DNA from: Tannerella sp.
GTDB taxonomy: Bacteria; Bacteroidota; Bacteroidia; Bacteroidales; Tannerellaceae
DNA: 8,930 bases
Assembly: GCA_031282485.1 (NCBI GenBank)
Contig: JAITDQ010000321.1
Location: 1-8,930, forward strand
Direction: 5' to 3'
The position numbers were made by a program, and so were the translations under genes. A model generated the notes under the pieces. That model did no database searches. It worked only from the letters and a program-made list of their open reading frames with translations, and was not told where the DNA came from. Below, in pieces: positions 1 to 5,763 of the stretch; position 1 is the first letter of the stretch; every line of letters begins with the position of its first letter.

Positions 1-1
1 C

Positions 2-157
2 AGCATCGTGGAAGAGGGTTTCGCTAAAAAAGAAGCCACGGGCTACGAATGGACGTACACCGCAACGGCTACGAACAGGGAGTTGAAGGGCGACCGTATC
101 GAGGTTTATGCCTCCGATATGCCGGGCAATATTTCGAAAGCGGAAGAATCCCTGTGA
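2..157 (+). CDS. C-terminal end of an unidentified beta-rich protein (5' partial)
   Basis: An open frame runs in from the left edge of the window and ends at TGA 155-157, giving 51 residues. The tail contains EWTYTATATN, then DRIEVYASDMPGNIS, and ends AEESL. Alternating hydrophobic and polar residues followed by a D-x-x-GN-x-S ending are typical of the last strands of Ig-like or related beta-sandwich domains at the C-terminus of exported bacterial proteins. That is an inference from a short fragment; the catalytic or binding part of the protein lies outside the window, so no function can be given. The C-terminal domain of calcineurin-like phosphoesterases is one other possibility. A likely terminator follows at 185-237, so this gene probably ends its transcription unit. 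Confidence 0.6.
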   Translation, partial: SIVEEGFAKKEATGYEWTYTATATNRELKGDRIEVYASDMPGNISKAEESL

Positions 158-184
158 TTGAATGGCGCCGGGTTTAAGGCGCCG

Positions 185-237
185 GAAACCACGGATGCAC
201 GAATGTAAAAAGGAGTGTGTTCGTGGTTTCTGTTTTT
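185..237 (+). terminator. Probable rho-independent terminator after the first gene
   Basis: GAAACCACG (185-193) and CGTGGTTTC (222-230) form a perfect 9-bp stem around a 28-nt loop, followed by TGTTTTT (231-237). It lies 28 nt past the stop of the upstream partial gene and has the right polarity for it. A second small inverted repeat, GGCGCC at 164-169 and 178-183, lies between the stop and this stem. The long loop keeps confidence moderate. Confidence 0.6.
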
Positions 238-334
238 GGGATATATATGATAAAAAGTATATTAAATTGCAATAAAAGGTTTTTGATGGGTTATTTATTT
301 ATTCTTTTTTAACTGTTTAGGGGGATGACGTCAC

Positions 335-378
335 GTCGGAAGGAGGTCGAAGGAAGGTCGAAGGAAGGTCGAAGGGAC
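335..378. repeat. 11-bp tandem repeat, four copies
   Basis: Units are GTCGGAAGGAG (335-345), GTCGAAGGAAG (346-356), GTCGAAGGAAG (357-367) and GTCGAAGGGAC (368-378). The middle two are identical, and the outer two differ at a few positions. The repeat lies in non-coding DNA with purines heavily on the plus strand. The role is unknown; it could be a dispersed genomic repeat, a protein-binding array or a slippage-prone tract. Confidence 0.85.
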
Positions 379-388
379 CCCGGAGGAA

Positions 389-410
389 TTTTCGGGAAAA
401 ATCCCGGAAA
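389..410. other. Compact hairpin, 9-bp stem and 4-nt loop
   Basis: Positions 389-397 pair with 402-410 around an AAAA loop. The core is CGGGA/TCCCG, extended by T-A pairs and one G-T pair. Neither strand shows a clear T-run right after the stem, so it is not a textbook terminator. It starts 11 bp after the 11-bp tandem repeat and may belong to the same element. Confidence 0.5.
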
Positions 411-483
411 AGGCAACTGTATTTCATAAAAATAAAATAATTTTTGTTGTTTCCGTTTTTGGAAAGATACAGGGATTGCAGTG

Positions 484-514
484 TCCGTTCGGAAAGGATA
501 TGTTCCGTTCGGAA
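484..514. promoter_or_regulatory. Paired TCCGTTCGGAA sites (candidate operator)
   Basis: The 11-mer TCCGTTCGGAA occurs at 484-494 and 504-514, exactly 20 bp apart, about two helical turns. Each copy is nearly palindromic (TTCCGnnCGGAA in the second copy). The second ends 6 bp before the -33 element of the promoter at 521-552. This position suits an activator or a cooperatively binding regulator. No known regulator motif was recognised. Confidence 0.45.
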
Positions 515-520
515 GATGTA

Positions 521-552
521 TTTGCGTTCCGTAGCGGGCGGCTGTATTTTTG
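521..552 (+). promoter_or_regulatory. Bacteroidota-type promoter for the gene at 623
   Basis: TTTG (521-524), then 20 nt, then TATTTTTG (545-552) match the -33 TTTG and -7 TAnnTTTG consensus used by the primary sigma factor of Bacteroidota. The predicted transcription start is near 556-559, leaving a leader of about 65 nt before the ATG at 623. The sequences GTGAA (557-561) and TTCAC (565-569) would form a small hairpin at the very 5' end of the transcript. Confidence 0.7.
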
Positions 553-622
553 CATCGTGAAAAGTTCACAAACGGGGCTGCCGAAAACCGGGTAGAGTAG
601 GCGACAAAAAAATATTAAAAAG

Positions 623-1702
623 ATGAAATTAACACGAGAGAACGCAGATGCACTCTGCACAATCATTGCCTTCGGGTTTTTTAATACCGAAAAAGCCGAC
701 TTGGTCATTCAGTCGGAATATCCCATGTGGGACGATGCGGAAGAGTACAAGTTTGTACTTGGAAAATATGCCGATATTAGTGGCGACAAATCGTTAACCG
801 GCAGTTATGCACCTCTGAAAGAACATCTTCCATACGTTTTGGCTAAAAATCCGGACGATGCGGATGGGTTTAAAGCACAGGAGAGGTTAACAGGTATAAT
901 ACCTTTTATTGAGAAATTATTCGAAAAAATACAGAAAGAAAAGAATTCTCCTTACGGCGCTTATATAGGTGGAATGTACGATGGAAAAACGGTACATATT
1001 GTCGGACCTTCTGCAATGGGACAATATCCCCCTGCTTACAGACTTATTTCTGACGAAAAGAATCCCGACAAAAAGGATTCCGACGGAAAGGATTCTATTG
1101 AACAAGCTTTCAAGAAATCAAAGGATTCTTCCACTATTTCCTGGAAGTGCATAGAGCAGGTTATAAAGGAAGCTTCCGATCCGTTTCCTAACGATGTCGA
1201 AATTACTCCCATAGACGAAGCTTTTGACAATGGCGAACCATATAGAAATGGTTTATTCAAAAGTTACCACGGAATGGTACAGGCAATGTCGAAATATCCT
1301 CCGAATGAAGGGAATGTGCTGTTTGAAATAGCGCTCGGCGATAATACGACGAAGGTTGGCGCCTGTATTCCATGCAGTATTTATATGTTTGCAAACGGAC
1401 GTACGCCATCGTCTACCCATTTAGGCAGAGGCGATAACTGGAATATACCGGATATACGTTCGGCGGCATCAATGGAATTAAAAGACTCCTGGCGACGCCA
1501 TGTGCAAACATATTATGATGCCGGAATAACTCTATTTAACCGGCATACTAATATGTTCTTCAAGATTGAATGTTGGAAAGAGTACTTCAACAATAATGAT
1601 TTCATAGATGTTATCCCTGAAATGTTTTTGGAGGCGTTGACTTTTGAAGGCAAATTTACCGATAAGATAAAAGATACGTTAGCAATTCCAATCCCCTTGT
1701 AA
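623..1702 (+). CDS. Unrecognised 359-aa protein
   Basis: I do not recognise this family. The reading frame is intact from ATG 623 to TAA 1700-1702, with an A-rich, Shine-Dalgarno-free leader and a consensus promoter 70 bp upstream. There is no signal peptide or membrane segment, so a cytoplasmic protein is likely. Residues 1-135 are mixed and probably globular; 144-170 is a lysine/aspartate-rich low-complexity segment containing three five-residue repeats (DEKNP, DKKDS, DGKDS); 210-320 is the most family-like part, with H216, a C-x2-C pair (C248 and C251 in ACIPCSIYM), then THLGRGDNW (265-273) and HTNMFFKIECW (308-318). The histidine-then-CxxC order vaguely recalls zinc sites of deaminase-like folds, but the glutamate of an H-x-E motif is missing, so no enzymatic call is made. 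Base composition is lower in G+C than its neighbours (for example 21 of 60 at 1201-1260, against 32 of 60 at 4321-4380), suggesting possible acquisition. It stands alone, convergent with the peptidase gene. Confidence 0.8.
   Translation: MKLTRENADALCTIIAFGFFNTEKADLVIQSEYPMWDDAEEYKFVLGKYADISGDKSLTGSYAPLKEHLPYVLAKNPDDADGFKAQERLTGIIPFIEKLFEKIQKEKNSPYGAYIGGMYDGKTVHIVGPSAMGQYPPAYRLISDEKNPDKKDSDGKDSIEQAFKKSKDSSTISWKCIEQVIKEASDPFPNDVEITPIDEAFDNGEPYRNGLFKSYHGMVQAMSKYPPNEGNVLFEIALGDNTTKVGACIPCSIYMFANGRTPSSTHLGRGDNWNIPDIRSAASMELKDSWRRHVQTYYDAGITLFNRHTNMFFKIECWKEYFNNNDFIDVIPEMFLEALTFEGKFTDKIKDTLAIPIPL
1052..1096 (+). repeat. In-frame 15-bp tandem repeat, three copies
   Basis: GACGAAAAGAATCCC (1052-1066), GACAAAAAGGATTCC (1067-1081) and GACGGAAAGGATTCT (1082-1096) are diverged copies of a five-codon unit encoding D-x-K-(N/D)-(P/S). 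A related AAGGATTCT occurs again downstream (KDS at 167-169). Copy-number change here would keep the frame and only lengthen a charged linker. Confidence 0.75.
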
Positions 1703-1763
1703 ACACTCAGTATTATTATTCATTCCAAATTCTGAAAAGTCACTGTGAACCCCGCACGGTAAA

Positions 1764-1797
1764 GCAATCCGGACGTCTCTGCGCTCACCCGGATTGC
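1764..1797. terminator. Hairpin between convergent genes, possible terminator
   Basis: GCAATCCGG (1764-1772) and CCGGATTGC (1789-1797) form a 9-bp stem with a 16-nt loop; CCGCA (1752-1756) and TGCGG (1805-1809) could extend it across internal loops. It lies between the plus gene ending at 1702 and the minus gene ending at 1918. The T-run is weak: only TTTA follows on the minus strand and none on the plus strand. It may stop either or both transcripts. Confidence 0.4.
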
Positions 1798-1876
1798 CTC
1801 ACCCTGCGGATTCAAAGGCGACAGGACAATCATCCGCCCTGTATCCGCTCAAAATTAACCGTTATTTCGACAAGCT

Positions 1877-1918
1877 CAATAACCAATAACCAATAACCAT
1901 TAATCATTAACCATTATT
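1877..1918. repeat. Heptamer tandem array overlapping a stop codon
   Basis: Six consecutive 7-mers are CAATAAC three times, then CATTAAT, CATTAAC and CATTATT, ending on the first base of the peptidase stop codon (TGA, minus strand, 1920-1918). Read on the minus strand the units are of the type TTAATGG/TTATTGG. Arrays with the same 7-bp period occur at 5188-5215 and 7453-7480. Confidence 0.8.
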
Positions 1919-4900
1919 CACCGTTTCCCGTTCCACACGCGCGGCGCGGGGGTTTTCGGCAGCGGTTTGCGGTTTTTCAGTTCTTTCATTACCTCCTCAA
2001 TGGCGCGGTCTAACTGCCGGTCTTCGCCGTTCCATTCCTTAATCGGGTCGTTGTCTACCTGTATATCGGGGTCTACGCCGTGATTTTCAATGATCCATTC
2101 TCCGTTCATATTGTAACTCGTGAAGAAGGGCACCCGTATATCCGTTCCGTCGATAAAGGGTAGCGAGCCGCTTATGCCGACTATGCCGCCCCAAGTGCGC
2201 GTCCCGATCAGTTTTCCCAGACCCAGGGCGCGGAAACCCCACGGGAACAGGTCGCCGTCCGACGCGGAATATTTGTTGATAAGGCAAACTTTCGGGCCGA
2301 CCTGCACGGCGTCCGGTACCGTACCGTTGAGGGAGCTTCCGCGGGACATCGTCATACGGTACGGCTCGCGGGCAAGGCGTTCGAGTATCATCGGGGAGAC
2401 ATTGCCGCCGCCGTTCGCACGGTCGTCGATGATTAGGCCTTCCTTATCGAGCTGCGGGTAGAAATAACGTGCAAATTCGTTGAGACCTTCCGCCCCCATG
2501 TCCGGGATATAAATGTATCCGATCTTGCCGTTCGACGCCTTATCGACTTTTTCGATGTTGTTTTTCACCCACTGATAATGAATCAGTGAATATTCTTCTT
2601 CGAGGGGAAGGATGACGACTTTTCTGGCTCCGTCCGGCGAGGCGGAAGCGTTCAGCGAAAGCTCCGTCGGGACGTTTGCTTTCCCGGCAAGCAGGGCATA
2701 CAAATCTTTGACGCTGTTTGCCGGTATGCCGTCGACGGCAACGATATAATCGCCGGCACGGGCGTCGACACCCGGTTCCGTCAGCGGCGAACGCAGGGCG
2801 CTGTTCCATGTCTCTCCCGCGTAAATCTTTTCCAAGCGGAAGAATCCGCTTTTATCGCGCGACACTTCGGCGCCCAGCAGACCGGTCTTTATACGTCCGG
2901 GACGTTCCATTTCGCCCGTCGTTATGTAAGCATGGCCGCAGTTAAGTTCTCCGATCATCTCGCCTATCACGTAATTAAGGTCGAGGCGGTTTTTTACATG
3001 CGGGACGAGTACGGCATATTTTTCTTTCATCGCCTTCCAGTCTACGCCATGCATGTTTTCAACATAAAAGCCGTCGCGGAACGCGCGCCATGCTTCGTCG
3101 AAAATCTGCGCCCATTCCGCCGGATAATCCGTTTTAATCTTCATGTCGGCAAAGCTGACGGCTTTATCGAGGTTCGCCTTGCCGGAAGGGATGTCGGTGA
3201 CGTACAGTTGCCCGCCTTTGAAGAAGCCGGCTTTTTTGCTTCCCGGCTCCACCCACATGCGTGCGCCTTCGGCAACCGATTCTTCTTTCTTTTTATCCAG
3301 ATCGTAAACAAACGTGGAACCGTTGCGCACGTAATAAACTTTGTCGCCGGCAGCATAAAAACCGCCGAAATAACCTCCGCCTGCCGGGATTTTTACGATA
3401 CGGTCGGAAAGTCCTTCGACGTCAATCACAATATCTTTCGGCCGGTTATCGTCTTTCTTGTCGTCTTTTCTGTCGTCTTTCTTATCGTCTTTTTTCTTTC
3501 CTTCCTCAACTTTCACTTCCGCTTTTTTCGTTTCGGGAGCGCCGTCGTCCTTGCGGATAAACGGCGACGGGGTATCTTTTTGCAGCAGGGCAAGGTATAC
3601 GCCATTCTCCTGCCTGTAAATGTGATTCCATTCCTTTGAACCGTACATCGGGATAAAATCACGGGAAGAACTGAAAACAAGATATTTCCCGTCGACGCTG
3701 AACGCCGGGGAACCGGATTCATACCAGCGATCCGTTACGGCATATTCTTTCTTTTCCGCAAGATTATAAACATAGACGACGGAAAATTCGTTGGATGCGA
3801 TGCGTGTATACGTAAGCCATTTGCTGTCGGGCGAGAACGTTACTCCGCCCGGTGTGCCGGCGGGGTCCTGCAGGACGACCGTTTTACTTTTGTTCGACAC
3901 ATTCAAAAGGACAACCCGATTTTTGCGGTCGGTATAAATAATGTAACTGCTGTTCGGGCTCCATTCAAAGCGGCGGATGTATGTGTCGTTATTTTTCGTC
4001 AGGGCTGTTGCCTCGCCGCCTTCTGCGGGTTGGATGTAAAGTTCCGTTTCGCCGGAAACGTCCGATATATAGGCGATGTATTTCCCGTCGGGCGACCATG
4101 TGGCCGAACGTTCGTGAGCGCCGGGAGTACGTGTAATGTTCTTCGTGACCCCCTGTTCGGCCGGGAGGTTAAATATCTCGCCGCGGGCGGTGACGACAAC
4201 CCGTTTCCCGTCGGGCGAGAGGCTTGCCGAGGAGAAATATTTGCCGCCGTCCTTCGTTTCGCTTCGTGCATAGATGTTGTCGGAGGTAAGGGTAATGTTT
4301 ACTTTTTCCGCTTTCCTCGTCGCCGGGTCAAGTTTGTAGATGTAACCGCCGTTTTCAAATACGATCAGCCGGCCGTTGGTGCTGGGGAATTTCACATCAT
4401 AATCTTTGAAATCCGTAACCTTTGCCGTTTGTTTTGTAACGGTATTATAGACGAAAACGTTCATTGTGCGGTCGCGGTCGGAGAGGAAATATATCTCATC
4501 GTCCACCCACATGGGGAATATGTCTTGCGCCTCGTTATCTGTGATATTTTCGACGCTTTGCCTGTCTGCATCATAGATCCAGACATCATCGGCCATTCCG
4601 CCGCGGTAATATTTCCAAGTGCGGAACTCGCGCATCACGCGGTTATAGGCCAGTTTTTTACCGTCCGGCGAGAAGCTGCAGAAGCCGCCTTCCGGCAGGG
4701 GAATGGCTTTGGACAGGCCGCCTTCGCGGGTTGCGATATACAGTTTCCCGTCGAAACCGCTGCTTATACGGTTGCGGTAAACGATGCCGTTTCCGTCCGT
4801 TGTCCAGCATATTACGATGTTGTTAGGCCCCATGCGGTCGCCAAGGTCGTCCCGCTGGTTGGTCGCGGTATAAGTGAGGCGCAGGGGCTCGCCGCCTTCG

Positions 4901-5184
4901 GATGGAATCGTATAAACTTCGGTATTGCCGTCGTAGTGGCCTGTAAACGCAATCGTTTTGCCGTCGGGCGAAAACCGGGGGAACATCTCATATCCGACAT
5001 GCGAAGTAAGACGCTTCGCTTCGCCTCCGTTCAGCGGCGTCTTATACAAATCGCCGGCATACGTGAATACTATTTCGGAACCGTTCGTCGATGGGAATCG
5101 CAATAACCTTGCCTCTTCCGCATTTGCCGTTACGAAGGCACAGGCCGCACATAACAGGCTGTTTAAAAAATTTCTCTGTCTCAT
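1918..5184 (-). CDS. Tricorn protease homologue, secreted S41-family serine peptidase
   Basis: This 1088-aa protein has the layout of bacterial Tricorn homologues, which cut peptides with a Ser-His catalytic pair. A signal peptide (MRQRNFLNSLL..., likely cleaved after ANA at 22) predicts export to the periplasm. Residues 25-530 form a beta-propeller region with repeated PD40 motifs (FSPDGK at 71 and 171, SPDGK at 323 and 364, SPDSK at 451). A K/D-rich linker spans about 553-584, followed by more propeller-like sequence. A Tricorn core domain lies at about 685-765 (ELNCGHAY with H751), a PDZ domain at about 768-858 (GDYIVAVDGIPA), and the S41 catalytic domain to about 1045 (DDRANGGGNVS; SASDGD with probable nucleophile S975; IIENHGVDPDI with E1033). 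Active-site assignments follow the Thermoplasma Tricorn enzyme; they were judged by eye, not aligned. Length is normal for the family. No consensus promoter was found in the 126-bp gap upstream. Confidence 0.93.
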   Translation of the reverse strand: MRQRNFLNSLLCAACAFVTANAEEARLLRFPSTNGSEIVFTYAGDLYKTPLNGGEAKRLTSHVGYEMFPRFSPDGKTIAFTGHYDGNTEVYTIPSEGGEPLRLTYTATNQRDDLGDRMGPNNIVICWTTDGNGIVYRNRISSGFDGKLYIATREGGLSKAIPLPEGGFCSFSPDGKKLAYNRVMREFRTWKYYRGGMADDVWIYDADRQSVENITDNEAQDIFPMWVDDEIYFLSDRDRTMNVFVYNTVTKQTAKVTDFKDYDVKFPSTNGRLIVFENGGYIYKLDPATRKAEKVNITLTSDNIYARSETKDGGKYFSSASLSPDGKRVVVTARGEIFNLPAEQGVTKNITRTPGAHERSATWSPDGKYIAYISDVSGETELYIQPAEGGEATALTKNNDTYIRRFEWSPNSSYIIYTDRKNRVVLLNVSNKSKTVVLQDPAGTPGGVTFSPDSKWLTYTRIASNEFSVVYVYNLAEKKEYAVTDRWYESGSPAFSVDGKYLVFSSSRDFIPMYGSKEWNHIYRQENGVYLALLQKDTPSPFIRKDDGAPETKKAEVKVEEGKKKDDKKDDRKDDKKDDNRPKDIVIDVEGLSDRIVKIPAGGGYFGGFYAAGDKVYYVRNGSTFVYDLDKKKEESVAEGARMWVEPGSKKAGFFKGGQLYVTDIPSGKANLDKAVSFADMKIKTDYPAEWAQIFDEAWRAFRDGFYVENMHGVDWKAMKEKYAVLVPHVKNRLDLNYVIGEMIGELNCGHAYITTGEMERPGRIKTGLLGAEVSRDKSGFFRLEKIYAGETWNSALRSPLTEPGVDARAGDYIVAVDGIPANSVKDLYALLAGKANVPTELSLNASASPDGARKVVILPLEEEYSLIHYQWVKNNIEKVDKASNGKIGYIYIPDMGAEGLNEFARYFYPQLDKEGLIIDDRANGGGNVSPMILERLAREPYRMTMSRGSSLNGTVPDAVQVGPKVCLINKYSASDGDLFPWGFRALGLGKLIGTRTWGGIVGISGSLPFIDGTDIRVPFFTSYNMNGEWIIENHGVDPDIQVDNDPIKEWNGEDRQLDRAIEEVMKELKNRKPLPKTPAPRVWNGKR
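3448..3495 (-). repeat. 12-bp tandem repeat encoding the K/D linker
   Basis: Four in-frame 12-bp units (plus-strand ATCGTCTTTCTT, GTCGTCTTTTCT, GTCGTCTTTCTT and ATCGTCTTTTTT) encode the alternating (K/R)(K)DD tetrapeptides of the charged linker in the Tricorn homologue, around residues 564-579. Gain or loss of a unit would preserve the frame. Confidence 0.75.
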
Positions 5185-5187
5185 AGT

Positions 5188-5215
5188 GAATTATGAATTA
5201 AAAATTAAAAATTAA
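5188..5215. repeat. Heptamer tandem array directly upstream of the peptidase start
   Basis: On the plus strand the units are GAATTAT, GAATTAA, AAATTAA and AAATTAA; on the coding (minus) strand they read TTAATTT, TTAATTT, TTAATTC and ATAATTC. The array ends 3 nt before the ATG at 5184, so it makes up the immediate leader of the mRNA. It is unstructured, A/T-rich and lacks a Shine-Dalgarno sequence. Confidence 0.75.
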
Positions 5216-5238
5216 AAGATATATGGGGGTTTGTTGTT

Positions 5239-5272
5239 ATGAGCCGGGATCGCTTTGGCTCATTTTTATTTT
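5239..5272 (+). terminator. Terminator-like hairpin on the plus strand
   Basis: ATGAGCC (5239-5245) and GGCTCAT (5257-5263) form a perfect 7-bp stem with an 11-nt loop, followed by a T-rich tail (T5263-5267, A, T5269-5272). The polarity suits a plus-strand transcript, yet both flanking genes are on the minus strand. On the minus strand the stem is followed by AACAACAAAC, so it is a poor terminator for the gene ending at 5311. Confidence 0.45.
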
Positions 5273-5310
5273 CTTGGGAAATACATGACTGTTTCATACT
5301 TGCATACATT

Positions 5311-5733
5311 TTAATATTCGAACTCGGTTAATATCTTTTTTATATCGTTTATTTTCCGGTTGCGTTCCCATGAAAAAGTCCGGCTGCTCCGGTCCAGATA
5401 TTCGAACAGGTACAGCGATTTTTCAAGAATCATACACTTTTCGGGGATATTCTTTTTGATAAGTCCGTCCTGATAGAGCAGTTCGGAAAGCATCTGTACC
5501 CTTGCCTGCGTGTCGCGTTCGTTCCGCCCTTCCTGTTCCAGACTGTCGAGTATAATTTCTTTTTCCATTTCATAAAAATGTTCCGCCGAACGGCGGAAAA
5601 ACTGTTTATACATGTCATTAAACCGCTCCTGCACACGCGACGTGTCGGGGTCGTCCAAGTTTAACCGCATCATTTTTGCAATCGCATTGAAAAAATCCTG
5701 CAGAATACGCATTATGTAATCACGTTCAATCAT
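5311..5733 (-). CDS. Small helical protein, DUF6483-like
   Basis: This 140-aa protein has no signal peptide or membrane segment and is almost entirely predicted helix: MIERDYIMRILQDFFNAIAKMM at the N-terminus, a central amphipathic stretch (RVQERFNDMYKQFFRRSAEHFYEME), ARVQMLSELLYQDG, then LEKSLYLFEYLDRSS and a charged C-terminal helix. The opening DYIMRxI signature and overall look recall the uncharacterised DUF6483 family; this is from memory and only moderately sure. The helical repeats are reminiscent of TPR-type scaffolds. It begins 30 nt after the nadA stop on the same strand, with a weak AGGGA sequence a few bases before the ATG, so it is probably co-transcribed with nadA. No biochemical role is known or inferred beyond that linkage. 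Confidence 0.8.
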   Translation of the reverse strand: MIERDYIMRILQDFFNAIAKMMRLNLDDPDTSRVQERFNDMYKQFFRRSAEHFYEMEKEIILDSLEQEGRNERDTQARVQMLSELLYQDGLIKKNIPEKCMILEKSLYLFEYLDRSSRTFSWERNRKINDIKKILTEFEY

Positions 5734-5763
5734 AATTTCCCTGTCAAGCCGTCAAAGAAAAGT

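Larger units (their letters stand above)
158..622. other. 465-bp non-coding region with repeats and promoter
   Basis: No convincing coding frame is present on either strand. In order it holds a terminator-like hairpin, an A/T-rich stretch (about 240-320), the 8-bp palindrome TGACGTCA (326-333), a four-copy 11-bp tandem repeat (335-378), a compact hairpin (389-410), two copies of TCCGTTCGGAA 20 bp apart (484-494 and 504-514), a consensus Bacteroidota promoter (521-552) and a short hairpin near the predicted transcription start (557-569). This is unusually rich in structure for a spacer ahead of a single gene. Confidence 0.7.

Noticed and set aside
1..44. Lipobox in the signal peptide of the Tricorn homologue (residues 9-15; coordinates here are protein numbering within the gene at 1918-5184)
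   Set aside because: The residues before C12 and C15 do not fit the lipobox consensus, while ANA-E at 20-23 is a good type I cleavage site.
335..378. CRISPR array
   Set aside because: The units are 11 bp and directly adjacent with no spacers, and no cas genes are nearby.
309..708. Two overlapping minus-strand open frames in the region before 623
   Set aside because: They cross the tandem repeat, the promoter and the start of the plus-strand gene, and show no protein-like features.
2932..3639. Plus-strand open frame (235 codons) opposite the peptidase gene, with a hydrophobic stretch
   Set aside because: The hydrophobic VVF/FLS run is the antisense reading of the K/D-rich linker repeats; no promoter or family support.
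4030..5106. Long plus-strand open frame (358 codons) opposite the peptidase gene
   Set aside because: It lies entirely antisense to a clear Tricorn homologue, has no recognisable domain and is explained by the codon bias of the real gene.
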